Shown here: piece by piece, positions 33,643 to 45,392 of the stretch
Layout of the letters: each line of letters begins with the position of its first letter
How positions within the stretch are numbered: position 1 is the first letter of the stretch
NCBI GenBank assembly: GCA_022828595.1
Contig: JAKGHH010000005.1
Span: 57,655,655-57,719,654, forward strand
Source: Nelumbo lutea
Taxonomy: Eukaryota > Streptophyta > Magnoliopsida > Proteales > Nelumbonaceae
Direction: 5' to 3'
DNA length: 64,000 nucleotides
Notes under the pieces: generated by a model
What the model was told of the DNA's origin: nothing
The model's database searches: none
What the model saw: the letters and a program-made list of their open reading frames with translations, nothing else
Program-made: the position numbers and the translations under genes

Positions 33643-33660
33643 TTCCCACAGACGACGCCA
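33643..33660 (-). other. Primer-binding site of the Tat-type element
   Basis: TGGCGTCGTCTGTGGGAA on the minus strand, two bases inside the 5' LTR end (33663). The decayed element at 19 kb has the matching TGGCATCGTCTATGGGAA at the same place. I do not assign the primer tRNA. Confidence 0.75.
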
Positions 33661-33662
33661 AT

Positions 33663-34535
33663 TGATGAAGCGCGATCCGGCCGGTCTTAGCTGTCAACGA
33701 CCTTGCTTCTGAACGGGGTAGCAGGGAACCTGAAACGGAGGAGATGAGGAAGCTCCGGGGGGAACCCGGTGTAGCGGCTCCGAAGCTCAAGTTAGAATCC
33801 TTCAATTGCATACCTTGTTTGTTGGGGGCAGGGGGCTCTTATAATCACTTCGCGCACTCGCTCCGAGGCCCTCGTCAGGTCGGGTATGATTACCCTTGCG
33901 CTTGTCAATTCGACCGTCGTCCTTTCTGCTGGGACAGAACCGTCACTGCCTAACCGTCTCTCTAACTGGAGATGGCGGTGTCAGTGGCGGTGGCAGGTGG
34001 CCGTTTAGAGTGCGGCGCCCAAAAGTCAGATCCCAAGTCAGTCAGGTGCGGCGCCCTCGGGCACGGACTTCCTCAGTGTCAGGCATGGTACGACTTGTTT
34101 GGTTTTGGTGCCCATAAGGTGATGCGGAGTGCTGAGCGAGGCGAAGTCTTGAGTTCGGAGGTATCTATAGGGCAGGTCAGTTCGGCGAGGTGTATTCCGA
34201 ACTGTTACAAGGTTGGCCAGTTCGGCGAGGTGTATCCCGAACTGTAAGGTTGGCCAGTTCGGCGAGGTGTATCCCGAACTGTTACAAGGTTGGCCAGTTC
34301 GGCGAGGTGTATCCCGAACTGTTACAAGGTGGCCAGTTCGGCGAGGTATATCCCGAGCTGTTACAAGGTTGGCCAGTTCGGATTACTCTGGTTTTGGGCC
34401 AAGGTTGAGTTCGGGCCCCCCGTAGGGAGTTCGGTCCGTTGGTGTCCCCTTGTTCACGCCTTGGCCCTTTTGCCGAGCTGTTGTTTCTGCCACGCGTCGC
34501 ATAACTGTGAGGTCGGGCCAAATCTTCCTTCATCA
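33663..34535 (-). repeat. 5' LTR of the Tat-type element
   Basis: 873 bp, TGATGAAG...CTTCATCA. It includes a minus-strand TATA-like motif at 33838-33843 and five tandem units of 37-40 bp starting at 34179, 34219, 34256, 34296 and 34335 plus a partial unit at 34375. It lacks the 28-bp segment found in the other LTR. Confidence 0.92.
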
Positions 34536-34934
34536 AGAACCCAGCCAAAACTGAGTAAGAATTAATACATGAGGAAAACTGCATTTCCAATGACATGAGA
34601 TTTCAAGCAATATAAACTTGATTAGCTAGTGAGTGTTATATTACCCTAACAAAGCAATCGTGGAAATGCAACCTAACAAGCGCAGCAGGCAGCCCAGAAT
34701 CGCTAGTGACTCGTTTCCAAACGACAGTCTTAACGATCTCCTCCGCACGCGGACAGCTGCTTCTGTAGAAATTTTTTCTCAGGCTACCTCCTTCACAAAT
34801 ACCTAAAATGCAGAAACCCAGCAGCGCAATGCCTAACAATGGACGAAGACTGTGAGTCCTCATCTTCAAAAGCTAGGAAATGCAATTCAAAGCTCTATAA
34901 CACTAGGATGATTATTAAACACAGCCAATAATTC

Positions 34935-34942
34935 ATTATATA
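34935..34942 (-). promoter_or_regulatory. TATA box of peroxidase 2
   Basis: TATATAAT on the minus strand, about 72 nt before the ATG at 34863, with an ATTGGCT (CCAAT-type) motif directly upstream. The promoter looks intact although the coding part is broken. Confidence 0.6.
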
Positions 34943-35389
34943 GAACTCATCAAAAGCTAATATCCCACTGTCCAGAATTAATAGTGTCAAAGATCCAGAT
35001 AGGCAAGACTTTGTCTTGTTATATCTCTACGTGAATGGACAGAGTGAGACAACAATGCATTGTAGATTAGTTGATATTGAGATGGGGTACCCCTATTTTT
35101 ATTCATTTTGCATCAATTGATCTGTCATAACCTTGTTTTTAGTGACCAACATGCAAAAAAGAAAAAGAAAAGAGAAAGCATTTCTCTTTGCATATACCCA
35201 TCATATATACCTTATTTTAAACATTTAGAAAGAAAATGATTCGATCGATAAAATTACCCACCTTGTAATGGGATGAATTCCCTCCTAATTAATAAAATTC
35301 AGCAGTGAATAAACAGAAAGCCTTCTTCATGGGTATATTACATGAAAGTGATTCATCTAAATGATCGGTATATATAGTTCAATTCTTAA
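34943..35389. other. Upstream flank of peroxidase 2
   Basis: AT-rich, no other gene or bounded repeat recognised. Confidence 0.5.
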
Positions 35390-35506
35390 GCTCAGTTTGA
35401 AAGGAGTACAAATACAATTATGTAGAATACAAAACCTTATATTTTGTATTATTTTACTTATATTGTACCGTACAAATTTACATTTGTACTCCTTCCAAAC
35501 TGAGCC
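35390..35506. mobile_element. Family A MITE, copy 2
   Basis: 117 bp, GCTCAGTTTGAAAGGAG to CTCCTTCCAAACTGAGCC, flanked by TAA on the left and TGA on the right. Confidence 0.75.
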
Positions 35507-37087
35507 TGAAGAATTTATCCTTCTCATCAGTTGGATATAAAAATAAAAGAGAGAAAGCAAAAGAAAAGATTGGACGTCTCATCATCAGAATTGTACGTGG
35601 ATAGTGAGCATGAATTGGTCTCTAATTTACAGCTTCTATTAGAATATGTATGTGATTAGGTATAGGAATTACAATTATTTTTTAGTTTTCTTCTTTCTCA
35701 CCTAATATTATAAACAATATATAGCTTGTACTTTACATACATAGGGCTTTTAATATATTACTACTAACAATAGGCATGCACCATTCCTATTGCAACCTTA
35801 GTTCAATTATTTGAGATAGATAGCTAGTTGAAATCTTTTGGACCCAAACTGTAATACTAGCTTGTAGATTATTTTTAAACATTCATAAAATCACTCAATG
35901 TTGTAGTTGGTTAAACCAATTGGATTGTGTTTCAACTTTATCTAAGTCTTCATAATGGGGCCTACATATTAAATGCCTAGGATTCTTGGATTGCATGGTA
36001 TTGCCCTTACTATATATCTAGCAGCGGATTGCTCATGCAGTATGCTTGCTCATCATCATCATTATCATCATATTAAAATAATTTACTTTTTCAAAATTGG
36101 TCAATTATCTATGGTTCTTATCTACAAGATATGGAGAGATGACATGGCTAATCAGAACCTAAATGACTCTTTGATATGAAATAATTAATAATAATAATAA
36201 TAATCTTTAATAGGGTCCATCTTATATGTGAATGGGTCAGGCAGATTTGGCAGATCTGAACCAAACCGACTCTATTATATAGGATCTGGGGTCTACATTT
36301 TATGTCCTAAATATTAAAATTAGATCCGAAAAACTGATTAAAACCCAAATGGTGTTTTATATATAATTCATCATTGTCATTGCCATCATTATAATGTTCT
36401 AATGATATTAACATAACACAAAGATATCCGAGTCTGGTACCTATTAATTTCATGACATATATAATATTATAAGATGTCCAAATATGCAAACTTAGCAAAT
36501 AAGCAGGTTTATTTATTGTCAAATAACAATTATTATTGGGTCATTTAGGTCAGATCCAATCACAGACCCTATAGGTTCTGATTGGAAACTGGTTCAACAT
36601 TTACTTATCAGGTTTGGACCGGATCTACTCATCTACACAGTCGGCTCTTGTTTTGGCTCATTATTTTTCTAATCGGAAATGGCCCATTTTTTATAACCTA
36701 GTAGCTGTCCATTAGATTAGAGACCTTCCTGTTGGCCATGGCCCATGTTTTTTATTTTTACTGTTGCCCATTGGTGTGCAATTACAAAGCTTTCTTGGGC
36801 GGCCCATTAAGCCACCAAGTGATGAAGATTAGTTGCCAAGTATCTTGATTGTGAATTTGTCTTATACAACCTCTCCTATTTCCCCACATGTGGAGAAGAG
36901 ATGATTTCCACTTCACAATTCATACTATCCAGTAGATAGCTCACTCTATCTGCTCTACTCACATTGCCATTGGAAGGTTTTGCTAGCTTTTGCCACAAGA
37001 CAGATATTGGTTGTTTAGGGAAAGGTAAATGGAGCCTTATTGGGCCATGACCAACGCTTCCATGCACGAGATTCCTTCCCTTAATTA
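35507..37087. other. Intergenic DNA, nothing recognised
   Basis: AT-rich sequence with small ATC/ATA runs near 36050-36070 and 36188-36205. No coding or bounded element seen. Confidence 0.5.
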
Positions 37088-37179
37088 GGTTATGTTTGGT
37101 TAGTGTAGGGAAAGGATGTATTGGTTTTCCTGTCTTTCCCTTCCTTTCCATACCTTTTCCCTTTAAACCAAACATAGCC
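37088..37179. mobile_element. Family B MITE, copy 2
   Basis: 92 bp, GGTTATGTTTGGTTAG to TTAAACCAAACATAGCC, with a perfect TTA duplication on both sides. Confidence 0.75.
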
Positions 37180-37368
37180 TTATTGCAAGCCTTAGAATTT
37201 GCAAATAAATAGAAAGACTTTTGTGCCATGATAGGATTCCTAATCTTGAAAATTAGGTTGTCAATTTAACGAGAGGAGTCTGATCTGCTACCCACACGCT
37301 CCCTACAAGACCCCATCAATGACAATATATATGGGACCCCATTGACAATACTTCATATTAGGGGTGTC

Positions 37369-37804
37369 AACGTTATTTGAAAATCAGATTTTGAATTTGA
37401 AATTTGACATAATTGAATCGAATTCAGATAATTTGAATATCTAATTGGTTGAATTTGGATATGACCTAATTCATTTCAATAAATATCCGAATTCGATTAA
37501 TTATTTACTTCTTATATATAATATATAAAATATTTAAGTGTTTGTATAATTTATATACAATAATTAAATTATATAAATAATTTATATACATTATATAGAT
37601 AAAATATTTATTTTATATATTTATTAATTACCTAAAATAATTAATTGGTCAAATTTGAATCGGATCGAATCAAATATTCGAATACTTAATCGAATTCGGA
37701 TTTGAATATTAATTTTTAATATTCATTGGATATTGAATTGAATTTTCTAATCGGATTTGAATTCGGATATTGCTTGATTTGAATTTGATCCATTTACACC
37801 CCTA
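37369..37804. mobile_element. hAT-like MITE
   Basis: Inverted ends TAGGGGTGTCAA and TTTACACCCCTA, with a repetitive GAATTCGGAT/AATCGGATTTGAA interior that folds on itself. The 8-bp flanks do not match, so the class rests on the end sequences only. Confidence 0.5.
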
Positions 37805-37826
37805 CTCCAGACCTTTGCTTAAATAG

Positions 37827-37946
37827 AAACTCAGTTTGGAAAGAGCACAAATACAAATATGTAAAGTGTAAATACATACGAAATAATACAAAACATAAGG
37901 TTTTGCATTGTACATATTTGTATTTGTACACCTTCCAAACTGAGCC
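37827..37946. mobile_element. Family A MITE, copy 3
   Basis: About 120 bp, AACTCAGTTTGGAAAGAG to CCTTCCAAACTGAGCC; the first bases of the left end are changed. Confidence 0.7.
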
Positions 37947-38124
37947 AAAGGATTTTTGCCATGTGGTTGCTTGCTACTTTCTTAGTTTCTTGAAATTTAC
38001 CATGCGTAAAGAGTGAAGAAACAATTTATGAACCCCCTGTTGATTGCTGCCCTAAAGTCTCAAACACTATGCATTTTCAAAAAAACCCAGTTGATTGGTG
38101 CAGACAAAACTTTTAAAACATTAA

Positions 38125-38381
38125 GGTCTGCTTGGTTTACAAATGGAATTGGAATTGGAATCAAAATCGAAAAGGTCTATTCCCATAGTCTGTTTAATTA
38201 AAATGGAAATTGAAATCAGCTTGAATGGAATTTCATTCTCAAGAGAGGGGGCATTCCCTCCAATAGGAAAATGCCATTCCACCTATAATGAAAATAAGAT
38301 TCTAATTCCACCCAACCAACCAGTTGAAATGAAGATGACCTGTTCCAATTCCGATTCCGGCAGACCTAATCAAACAGGACC
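38125..38381. mobile_element. Family C MITE, copy 3
   Basis: 257 bp, GGTCTGCTTGGTTTAC to AATCAAACAGGACC, with TAA at both flanks. Inner GGAATTGGAATTGGAATC and its complement pair. Confidence 0.7.
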
Positions 38382-40552
38382 TAAATCATATTCTGATTTT
38401 GTCAACTTTTAATAGCAATTAAAAAGAATATTTGTGTAACTAGTATAAGATTTGGTTGGTGATACGACAAAGACTGGTTGCAGATAAAGGTCTTCCATGT
38501 GCAGATTTAAAAATTATGTTCCCTAAGTCTATGTAAGACAGCTTTCAAATTCATCATGCATTCTGCAAATTTGTAGGTCCTACTTTTATACAAATCAATA
38601 TGGTTCATACGACAAATTGAGTTTAATGGTAAATAATAGAGGCAAGATTAAGGAAAATTATATTATGCTAATTGCAGTGTTGAAACGCTCGTACCGACAG
38701 TCTCATCTCGTTACCAAATTTGTTCTTTAACCAGCCTCTGTCTTCTATTATATATATAATTTATATTTTTTATTATATTTTAATTTTTTATTTGTAAAAA
38801 ATATTAAAAATTGCAATTTAAGGCAAAAAGTTCTTTTTTTTTTGGCAAAAACAACGGGACAAGGTGCCTACAACGTCTTGGGATACATAGACATTGAAAA
38901 GAAAAAAAGTCACTTCAATCGAACATCAGAGTGCAAAGTTATAGCATCCAAAAGTTTGATAAACAGTTAATGTACAACTCGTGACCCGATCACCAGGTCA
39001 AATGAATCAACAGTCCAACCGTCCAAATCAAACAGTTTTTTACCAAGTCAATGATTTTCAACTGTCCACCGATTTTTACTAAAACCAAACCTGAAATCTT
39101 GGTTGAGTGATAATTCGAACAATTCAATTAATAGGGTCAATAACAGATTAAAAACATTGCATAAAAGAACTAATAAAACAATATAATACATTATAATTTA
39201 AAATATTAAAAATGAACCTACAAAATACTGTAACTAACACTAGAGCTATAGTACCCCATGGTGTGATTGGAGCATGAGAAGAACCTGTGGCCGCTATTTT
39301 AAATGTGGTGAAAACCATACCACACCATGATATGGTGGGGTTCAAACCACGCCACACCACAACCGAACGAATGAATTAAGTGTGGCATCGTTTATAACCC
39401 AATATAAACCACGCTTCTGAATACCGCTTATAATGGGGAAAGGAGGATCAAATACTTAGATCATTTGGTCAAACAGACTTTCTGACACCATAACAATGAA
39501 CCGTTGAATCTAAAAGATTAATTTATGAGGTGAGGTCCCTGAAAAGAATTTTTTTTTTTTAATACTTTAACATATCTCTCTTTTATAACTAGCAATTTCT
39601 GTATTTTCTAATCACAAAATTCTGTTTATTCCCTCATTTGTCTCTTAATCTATAACTGTAGATTCTACCACTATAATTATGCTAGAAGAAAGATAACCAT
39701 AGGTTTTTCAATAAAAAAAAAACCGAATTGGTTGTAAGTGGTCCTTATTTATTTAATTTTTATTTTTAGACAAAAATTATAATACATTCTTTAATATGAC
39801 AAGCAAAGAAACTAAAAACAGACTCTTCTCAGTGTCATGCTCTCAGCTGCAATACAAATTAATATTTTATACAATATAATGGTGATTAATCTTAATACTG
39901 ACGTGTGCAATTAATACATTCTTTATGTGTGATTATATATCTCCAATAATAATGCCGATGCTTGCTTTGGATTCACATCCACATTTACATCTGATTTTTT
40001 TTTCTTTTTTTTTTTTTAATTTCTCCTCCTCTCCACTCTACCTTCTCTGTCTCCTATTGGACGCTTCATCTTCTAGAAAAAGAATCAATCATTCTGTCGG
40101 TCCAATAAATTCACACCACTGGGTTGGAAAAAGAGAAGAACACTGACACATTCTCTGATCAGTAGGAATATAAGAGAAGATGAGAATAGAGAAGAAGGGC
40201 AGGGTAGGAAAATTGGAAAAAGGAAAAAAAAAAAACATTTAGGACGCCTACTGGCACTTAAAAGTTTGATATTTGATCAAAGTGAACTCTGTAGCTGAGA
40301 TGATCAGTTGGCATCTCTCCCGGTAAGGAGATGCATTTATATACCTGGTAAAAGGCTGATCCAATCCAGTCTAATCAGTAAAAAATTAAGTTGGATCAGA
40401 TTAGGTTAAGAGTTAACCCACTGATCCGATTTTCAGATTAAATTGGTAGTGATGGCAATATCATCTGTCCCCGTGAGGCCCTGCCCCGCCCCGCCTCGGT
40501 CCTGAACCTGAATCCACCCAATATATATTATATAATATAAAATAATTAATAT
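38382..40552. other. Intergenic DNA, nothing recognised
   Basis: Low GC, with poly-T and poly-A runs. A CCACACCAC-rich patch near 39300-39420 is simple in composition and not coding. Confidence 0.5.
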
Positions 40553-40873
40553 AAAAAATAAATTTATAACTATACAAGTAAGAATGATTGGGGGTGGAGT
40601 GGGGCAAATTCGAAAATCCCTATTCTTGATATCTGGGCTGGGGTCTTGAGAAGCTCATATTATCTGAACATGGCCCACAGTGGTAAGAACGTCCTATTAA
40701 GTAGTTATATAAAAAATAAATTTATAACTATACAAATAGGAATGATTGGGGTGGAGTGGGGCAAATTCGGAAATCCCTATTCTTGGATATGATATCTGGG
40801 CTGGGGTCTTGAGAAGCTCATATTACCTTAACATTGGACTACAGTGGTAAGAACGTCCTATTAAGTAGATATG
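40553..40873. repeat. 158-bp tandem duplication
   Basis: Two adjacent copies, 40553-40710 and 40711-40873, both beginning AAAAAATAAATTTATAAC and ending GGTAAGAACGTCCTATTAAG. They differ by a handful of substitutions and short indels. No coding frame. Confidence 0.85.
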
Positions 40874-43800
40874 ATGGGTAGCTCTACCACTTTCGGTGAA
40901 ATATATTTATAAATCGTAATAATGGTACATTATCAGTATTAGTACTAGGAGTGTCAATGGGCGGGTCCTGTCCAAAATCAATTTGGACGGATTAGAGAGA
41001 CCAATAAGAAATATTGAATTGGATCAATCCATTCTAAAGTATTTATTGGATGGGATTGGACCTGGTCCATCCATAATAAATATATATTGGATTGGATTGG
41101 GTTGAGCCGATATATGGTCCATTTAAGAAGATTAGTGTCTCTCATCACAGCAAGTGGGCTTTGGAGGATGGTAGATGTAAAGCGAATTAAAACCATAATG
41201 GGGGTATTTTGCCGTCGTTAGGCCCAGAGTGAACACCAACAGCCCGTAAAATGGGCTTCCCTTCCCCTGAATTTATATTGTTCTCCTGATGGAGCCTTGG
41301 CTGCAACTCATGTCTGCCCAGGCAAGGCAAGGTTTAAAGGGTGACTTAGTTATATTTCTTCGTTTTGAAACTCCAGAGAGACTCAAGGCTGGATGCAGGT
41401 TGTGAGGCTAGAAATCATGCAAACCTAATCCCTACACATTTTCTTAAAAATCTGTGCAATACTTCGCATATTCATGTATGATAATTAATACATAATGAGA
41501 AATTTGATTTAATCAGAAATTGACCTGTCACAAAAGTTGTAAACTGAATTCAATCTTATTACTTGGGTTAAACAGCAATCTTTCTTACCAACCGTGAATT
41601 ATGAATTAAGCCCAAGAAGCTCCAGCACTTTATATTGGCCCTGGGCCAGGATCGGATTCAGCCCAACCAATCCCAATCCCAGTTGCAGAACTGTAACTGA
41701 CAATATAATTCGGACATGTCTACTGGTCAATTCAACAACCCTGTTGGTTCGATTGGAAGCATCAATGTTCCTATCCATGGCTGTTTCCTTTCCTCCTTTT
41801 AAAGGAAAGGATGAAACATGAAACGACTTCTCAAGGACATGGAAGGCTATTCCACATATGATCATTGAAGATATTACTCTGTCAATGAGCGTTTAGCGGT
41901 CTTGAAAACTGGGATATAATAAAGACATCTACGATTCATTTAATTTGTCATTTGGTTAGGTTGGTCTGTTATTTGTTAAGTAAAGAAATTTTCAAGGCTT
42001 GAGTCTTGAGTCTTGACTTATTGAGGGGGAGAAGCGTGCTGAGTGGTTTCGGGGTTCCATAACTTAGCCATTTATGTCGATACAACATTCTGTTTCCACC
42101 ACAAAGGTGAATACTGAACACAATAAAATAGGTAGGACCGTAGGAGTGATGACGTCAAAAGCCCATCTTTTGGCTTTGTCAATTTCTTAGGTGTATGCAA
42201 CTTCACCTGGCAACTAGTCAGTAACTGCATGCACCCTGTAGCCCTAAAGATTCTTTTTTGCTTTCATCATCAATTTAGATATGGGTTGAGCACAGTTTCA
42301 TCAACTTGACTTTGGTTCACGGATTTGATCGATTTGGGCTCCGGCATTGAGTTGAATCAACTTGGTGGCCAAATATTCAGATCAATTTTTGTTGATGAAT
42401 AATCACCTTTAGCCCCCTTAAACTTTACACATGATTCATGGAGGATATTTTAATAACCTTGCACCAGCCATGTCAAAATGACTGAAACGGCCTTTAATAG
42501 GTGCATGAACCAGGATGCTCTACCCACATCCACGCGAGATGGGATCATGGGATGGGCTCCCCAACAGACTGCGCCCCACAGCCCGTTACCCCCCATGAAT
42601 TTCGGAACATCTCCTCATATTTCCAATGCACGGGATGGATGGGCTATGGGTTGTTTCTGTGGGCCTGGGGTACCCATCCGAATACTATCTTAGACGGGAT
42701 GAGGTCTCCACAGAGCGTGCCCCACAAACCATCACCAGGTCCCTACTAAAGAAATTGAATCAACAGCTAAATGCAGAGGTGCTTGGCTTGTGGCAAACTT
42801 GTGGTCCTAGGCTTTCAGCATATGGAACACATCATGCCCCCACAACTCAACAACCAGACTTAGAGAGAGAGAGAGAGATATGAACAAGTGCTCAGTAACG
42901 AGCATTGCCAAATTATTAGGAGTTACTTCTAAACTTCATACTTAGAGAAGAGCCAAAACCCTTTGCAGAGAGATGAACAAGTGCTCAGTAGGCACCACCT
43001 TTCCTTGAGAGAGATTTCATAGCTAGACTCCCCACTTCCTATTAAACAACAGAAAATTAATAGTAAAAAAAGCTTGGCACCAGAATCAGGAACCCTTCCT
43101 TTTCCATGCTGTTGAAAGGAAGCAAAGGAATCGGTAAATCCTTCCAAACGAAATCAGCCAAACAAAAGAAGATAAAGAATCATACTTGTTGGATTCATTG
43201 TCTAGTCTAGTCGAATTCTGCCAAATCTGGAGGCAATTTAATTAGAGACATTTCCTTCATCTTTAATTAAGGCAATATGAATCATTCCACTGACATGTAT
43301 CTTCATTCAAATCATCAAATGGTGTGTCGCTGCATAATGAACATCCCATTGAGCATAACTATGCAATTCGTCTGACTTAAATAGAACTAATCTTTTTTTT
43401 TTCAGTACCAAACGATCACAGTCACACGGTGGCTTCTTTTAAGGGAGAATTTGTTAGATGAGTGGTCTAGCAAAGAATAAGAATTCTGGACGACCCACTC
43501 ACAGACCTGCATGGGAGGAAAACATGTTTGGCACATAATCTTTTTCTTAAGTTGAATATAGAGATCAATAAGCCCCCCCTCCTGGCCTCCTGGGCATGGA
43601 CAAAAGAGTAACTCTCCTCCCTAGACATGTTCTGACTTGTGAATTGAGAGCTTCAAATCTCATCTACAGACTACAGTGCAGGTAAGAAGAATCCAAATCA
43701 TGGTGGGCAGGTAAACTCAAAAGCATTCATAGCATCCATGGCCAATTCAGAGGTTGCCTCTCTTTGACATACGGCTTGAATTGTCTGCATTATATCTCCA

Positions 43801-44957
43801 CATGGCTAAAACAGTGTAAGTGGCGTGGAAAAGAGATAGAATGGACCCACTTAGAGTAGAAGGCCCATTTTCTCTCCAAATTATCCCCCAACAGAATATG
43901 GGTTGTGGTTGAGTGCGTGAGGGGCCCAGAAACCCACCTACCACCTTAATCGTCAGTCAATTTGTTTGATCCCATTTTAGTTATTTTCATGGTTAGGGGA
44001 ATATTGGGTTGGCGGGAAAAAGGTGAGGCGTGGAAGGAAGACTGTGTGGCTGTTGCTTTGTATTGCAGACTAGAATGGACCAATCTGACTGGAATCGATA
44101 TTCGATAATGAGGACTGAGGACTGAGGGGCACTGCACGGCACCTGAGTCCTGACCCATCACATGACCCGAGACTCTCAACTGAACCATTTAAGTCCTGAA
44201 GAGAAGAAGAAGAAGAGTTTGGGTTTGGGCAGTTGGGCTGCCTTGCCCGAGAGGCAAGAGGGCAACCAATCACGGGAGTAACAACCACCCACCTCAACTT
44301 CAATCTCTCTCAAGTCCGAGGCGCCAACCAACTGGCCAATTGCCAACTTTCTCATCGCTGTTTCCCACTGAATGTACTTGTTTTGTCTTTCTTCTCGGTT
44401 TTCGCCCCTTCCGTCTCGGGATCCCTTTCTCATTCATCCCCTTGGCTCCGCTCCTCTTTCAAATCTTAATTCGGCTGATGCTCAGCTTTGGGGCCATGTT
44501 TATTTGAAAGTTGAAACCAAAGCCTTTGCTTACAGAAAACGATGATATCCACGTTGGAAAATTTAATGTTTTAGAAAACGATAAACGATAATATGTTTGG
44601 AATTGTTTTTCTATAAAAAATAGTATTCCAAGTTGCACTTTTTGAAATTGAGAAGGTATGGTTTGGAGAAATGTCAAAATTGATTCTTTCTCCATTTAGA
44701 GCTCCTTGCTGTTAATAATACATGATGTGGGCTACTGAGCACTTGTTTGACAGCAACATTTTCAAACAAAAATAAAAAAGACACCGTTTTCTCCAACCCA
44801 CACATATACAACACATTTTTCTTAGCATCAATGCCAAACATATACTAAGAAAATGGTGTTTACTGATATGTTATTTTCTCATAAAAAAATGTTTTTTTTT
44901 TGGACTGTTGCTGGTTGTTGCCATATAAACATTTTTTAATATCATGCACATTAACAT
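40874..44957. other. Long intergenic stretch without a recognised gene
   Basis: Parts near 42480-42860 and 43980-44460 are GC-richer with open frames of 70-90 codons, but none carries a domain, a codon-bias signal or splice-joined partners I can support. A decayed hAT-like end (AGGAGTGTCAATGGGCGGG) is at about 40949, and a GA run at 42861-42876. Confidence 0.45.
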
Positions 44958-45384
44958 TAGGGTTGTTCACGGGTCGGGTTGGGTTGGTTTACTACGATTT
45001 TTTCAACCGACCCGACCTAGTCGGGTTACCTGACATAGAAACTGAAACTGACCCAGTGTTAAGCAAAACCGACTTAGTCGGTTTGAATCGGATTGGGCCG
45101 GTTTCAGTTCTAAGTTCATCCTTGTGATAAAATCTTGCTAATTTTAAAAATAGTCATAAATTGAATACCATTTCAACCATCTCCTATGATAAAATTTAAA
45201 TGAAAAGTTAATCACAAAAGTTGTTCATTAATCACTATTCACTAATCCAAAGTTTCTTGCAACCATTCAAAAACTAGGTGGACTAATGGGCTTTGGAACT
45301 TCATGTTTGAACTAAATCAGTTTGGTTCGGGTTGGTCCGGATTGATCAGTTTGGTCGGGTTGGGCTTTCTTATAAACAGCCCTA
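44958..45384. mobile_element. hAT-type MITE, 427 bp
   Basis: Ends TAGGGTTGTT and AACAGCCCTA, flanked by a perfect 8-bp duplication ATTAACAT (44950-44957 and 45385-45392). The interior has GGGTCGGGTTGGGTTGG and related self-complementary blocks but no transposase. Confidence 0.85.
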
Positions 45385-45392
45385 ATTAACAT

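Larger units (their letters stand above)
23876..34535 (-). mobile_element. Full-length Tat-type Ty3/gypsy element (10,660 bp)
   Basis: Two LTRs (23876-24781 and 33663-34535) bounded by the 5-bp duplication AGAAC (23871-23875 and 34536-34540). Transcription sense is minus, the same as the peroxidase it interrupts. Primer-binding site at 33643-33660 (minus strand TGGCGTCGTCTGTGGGAA); the tRNA was not identified. Polypurine tract GAGGAGTGGGGGGC at about 24784-24797. Domain order is gag, protease, RT, RNase H, a second (archaeal-type) RNase H, integrase, then a long 3' region with an antisense gene. The dual RNase H and the antisense ORF are features of the Tat lineage. GC content is far higher than the surroundings. 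It is inactive: see gag, pol and integrase entries. Confidence 0.93.
21927..34863 (-). pseudogene. Class III peroxidase 2, split by a gypsy element and frame-shifted
   Basis: Sister of the gene at 10645-12405. Exons 34863-34645 (73 codons), 23863-23672, 23511-23345 and 22333-21927 correspond one to one; exons 2 and 4 have exactly the same lengths (192 and 407). Signal peptide, [34 protein letters not shown] and [13 protein letters not shown] are all readable. Defects: exon 3 is 167 rather than 166 nt because of an extra base in the run at 23415-23419, which gives an immediate stop after PAPTF; the intron 2 donor is GTTCAA instead of GTAAGT; intron 1 holds a 10.66-kb LTR element. The promoter still looks normal (TATA at 34935). 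An assembly error in the homopolymer could explain the frameshift, so status is probable rather than certain. Confidence 0.88.

Noticed and set aside
33125..33811. 228-codon frame starting inside the 5' LTR
   Set aside because: Its first part is LTR and primer-site sequence. The Gln/His-rich remainder may be a shifted N-terminal part of gag but cannot be assigned a start.
42478..42883. Overlapping frames in a GC-richer stretch
   Set aside because: Three frames of the same segment are open at similar length, no motif is recognisable and no splice-linked neighbours exist, so no single coding reading is supported.
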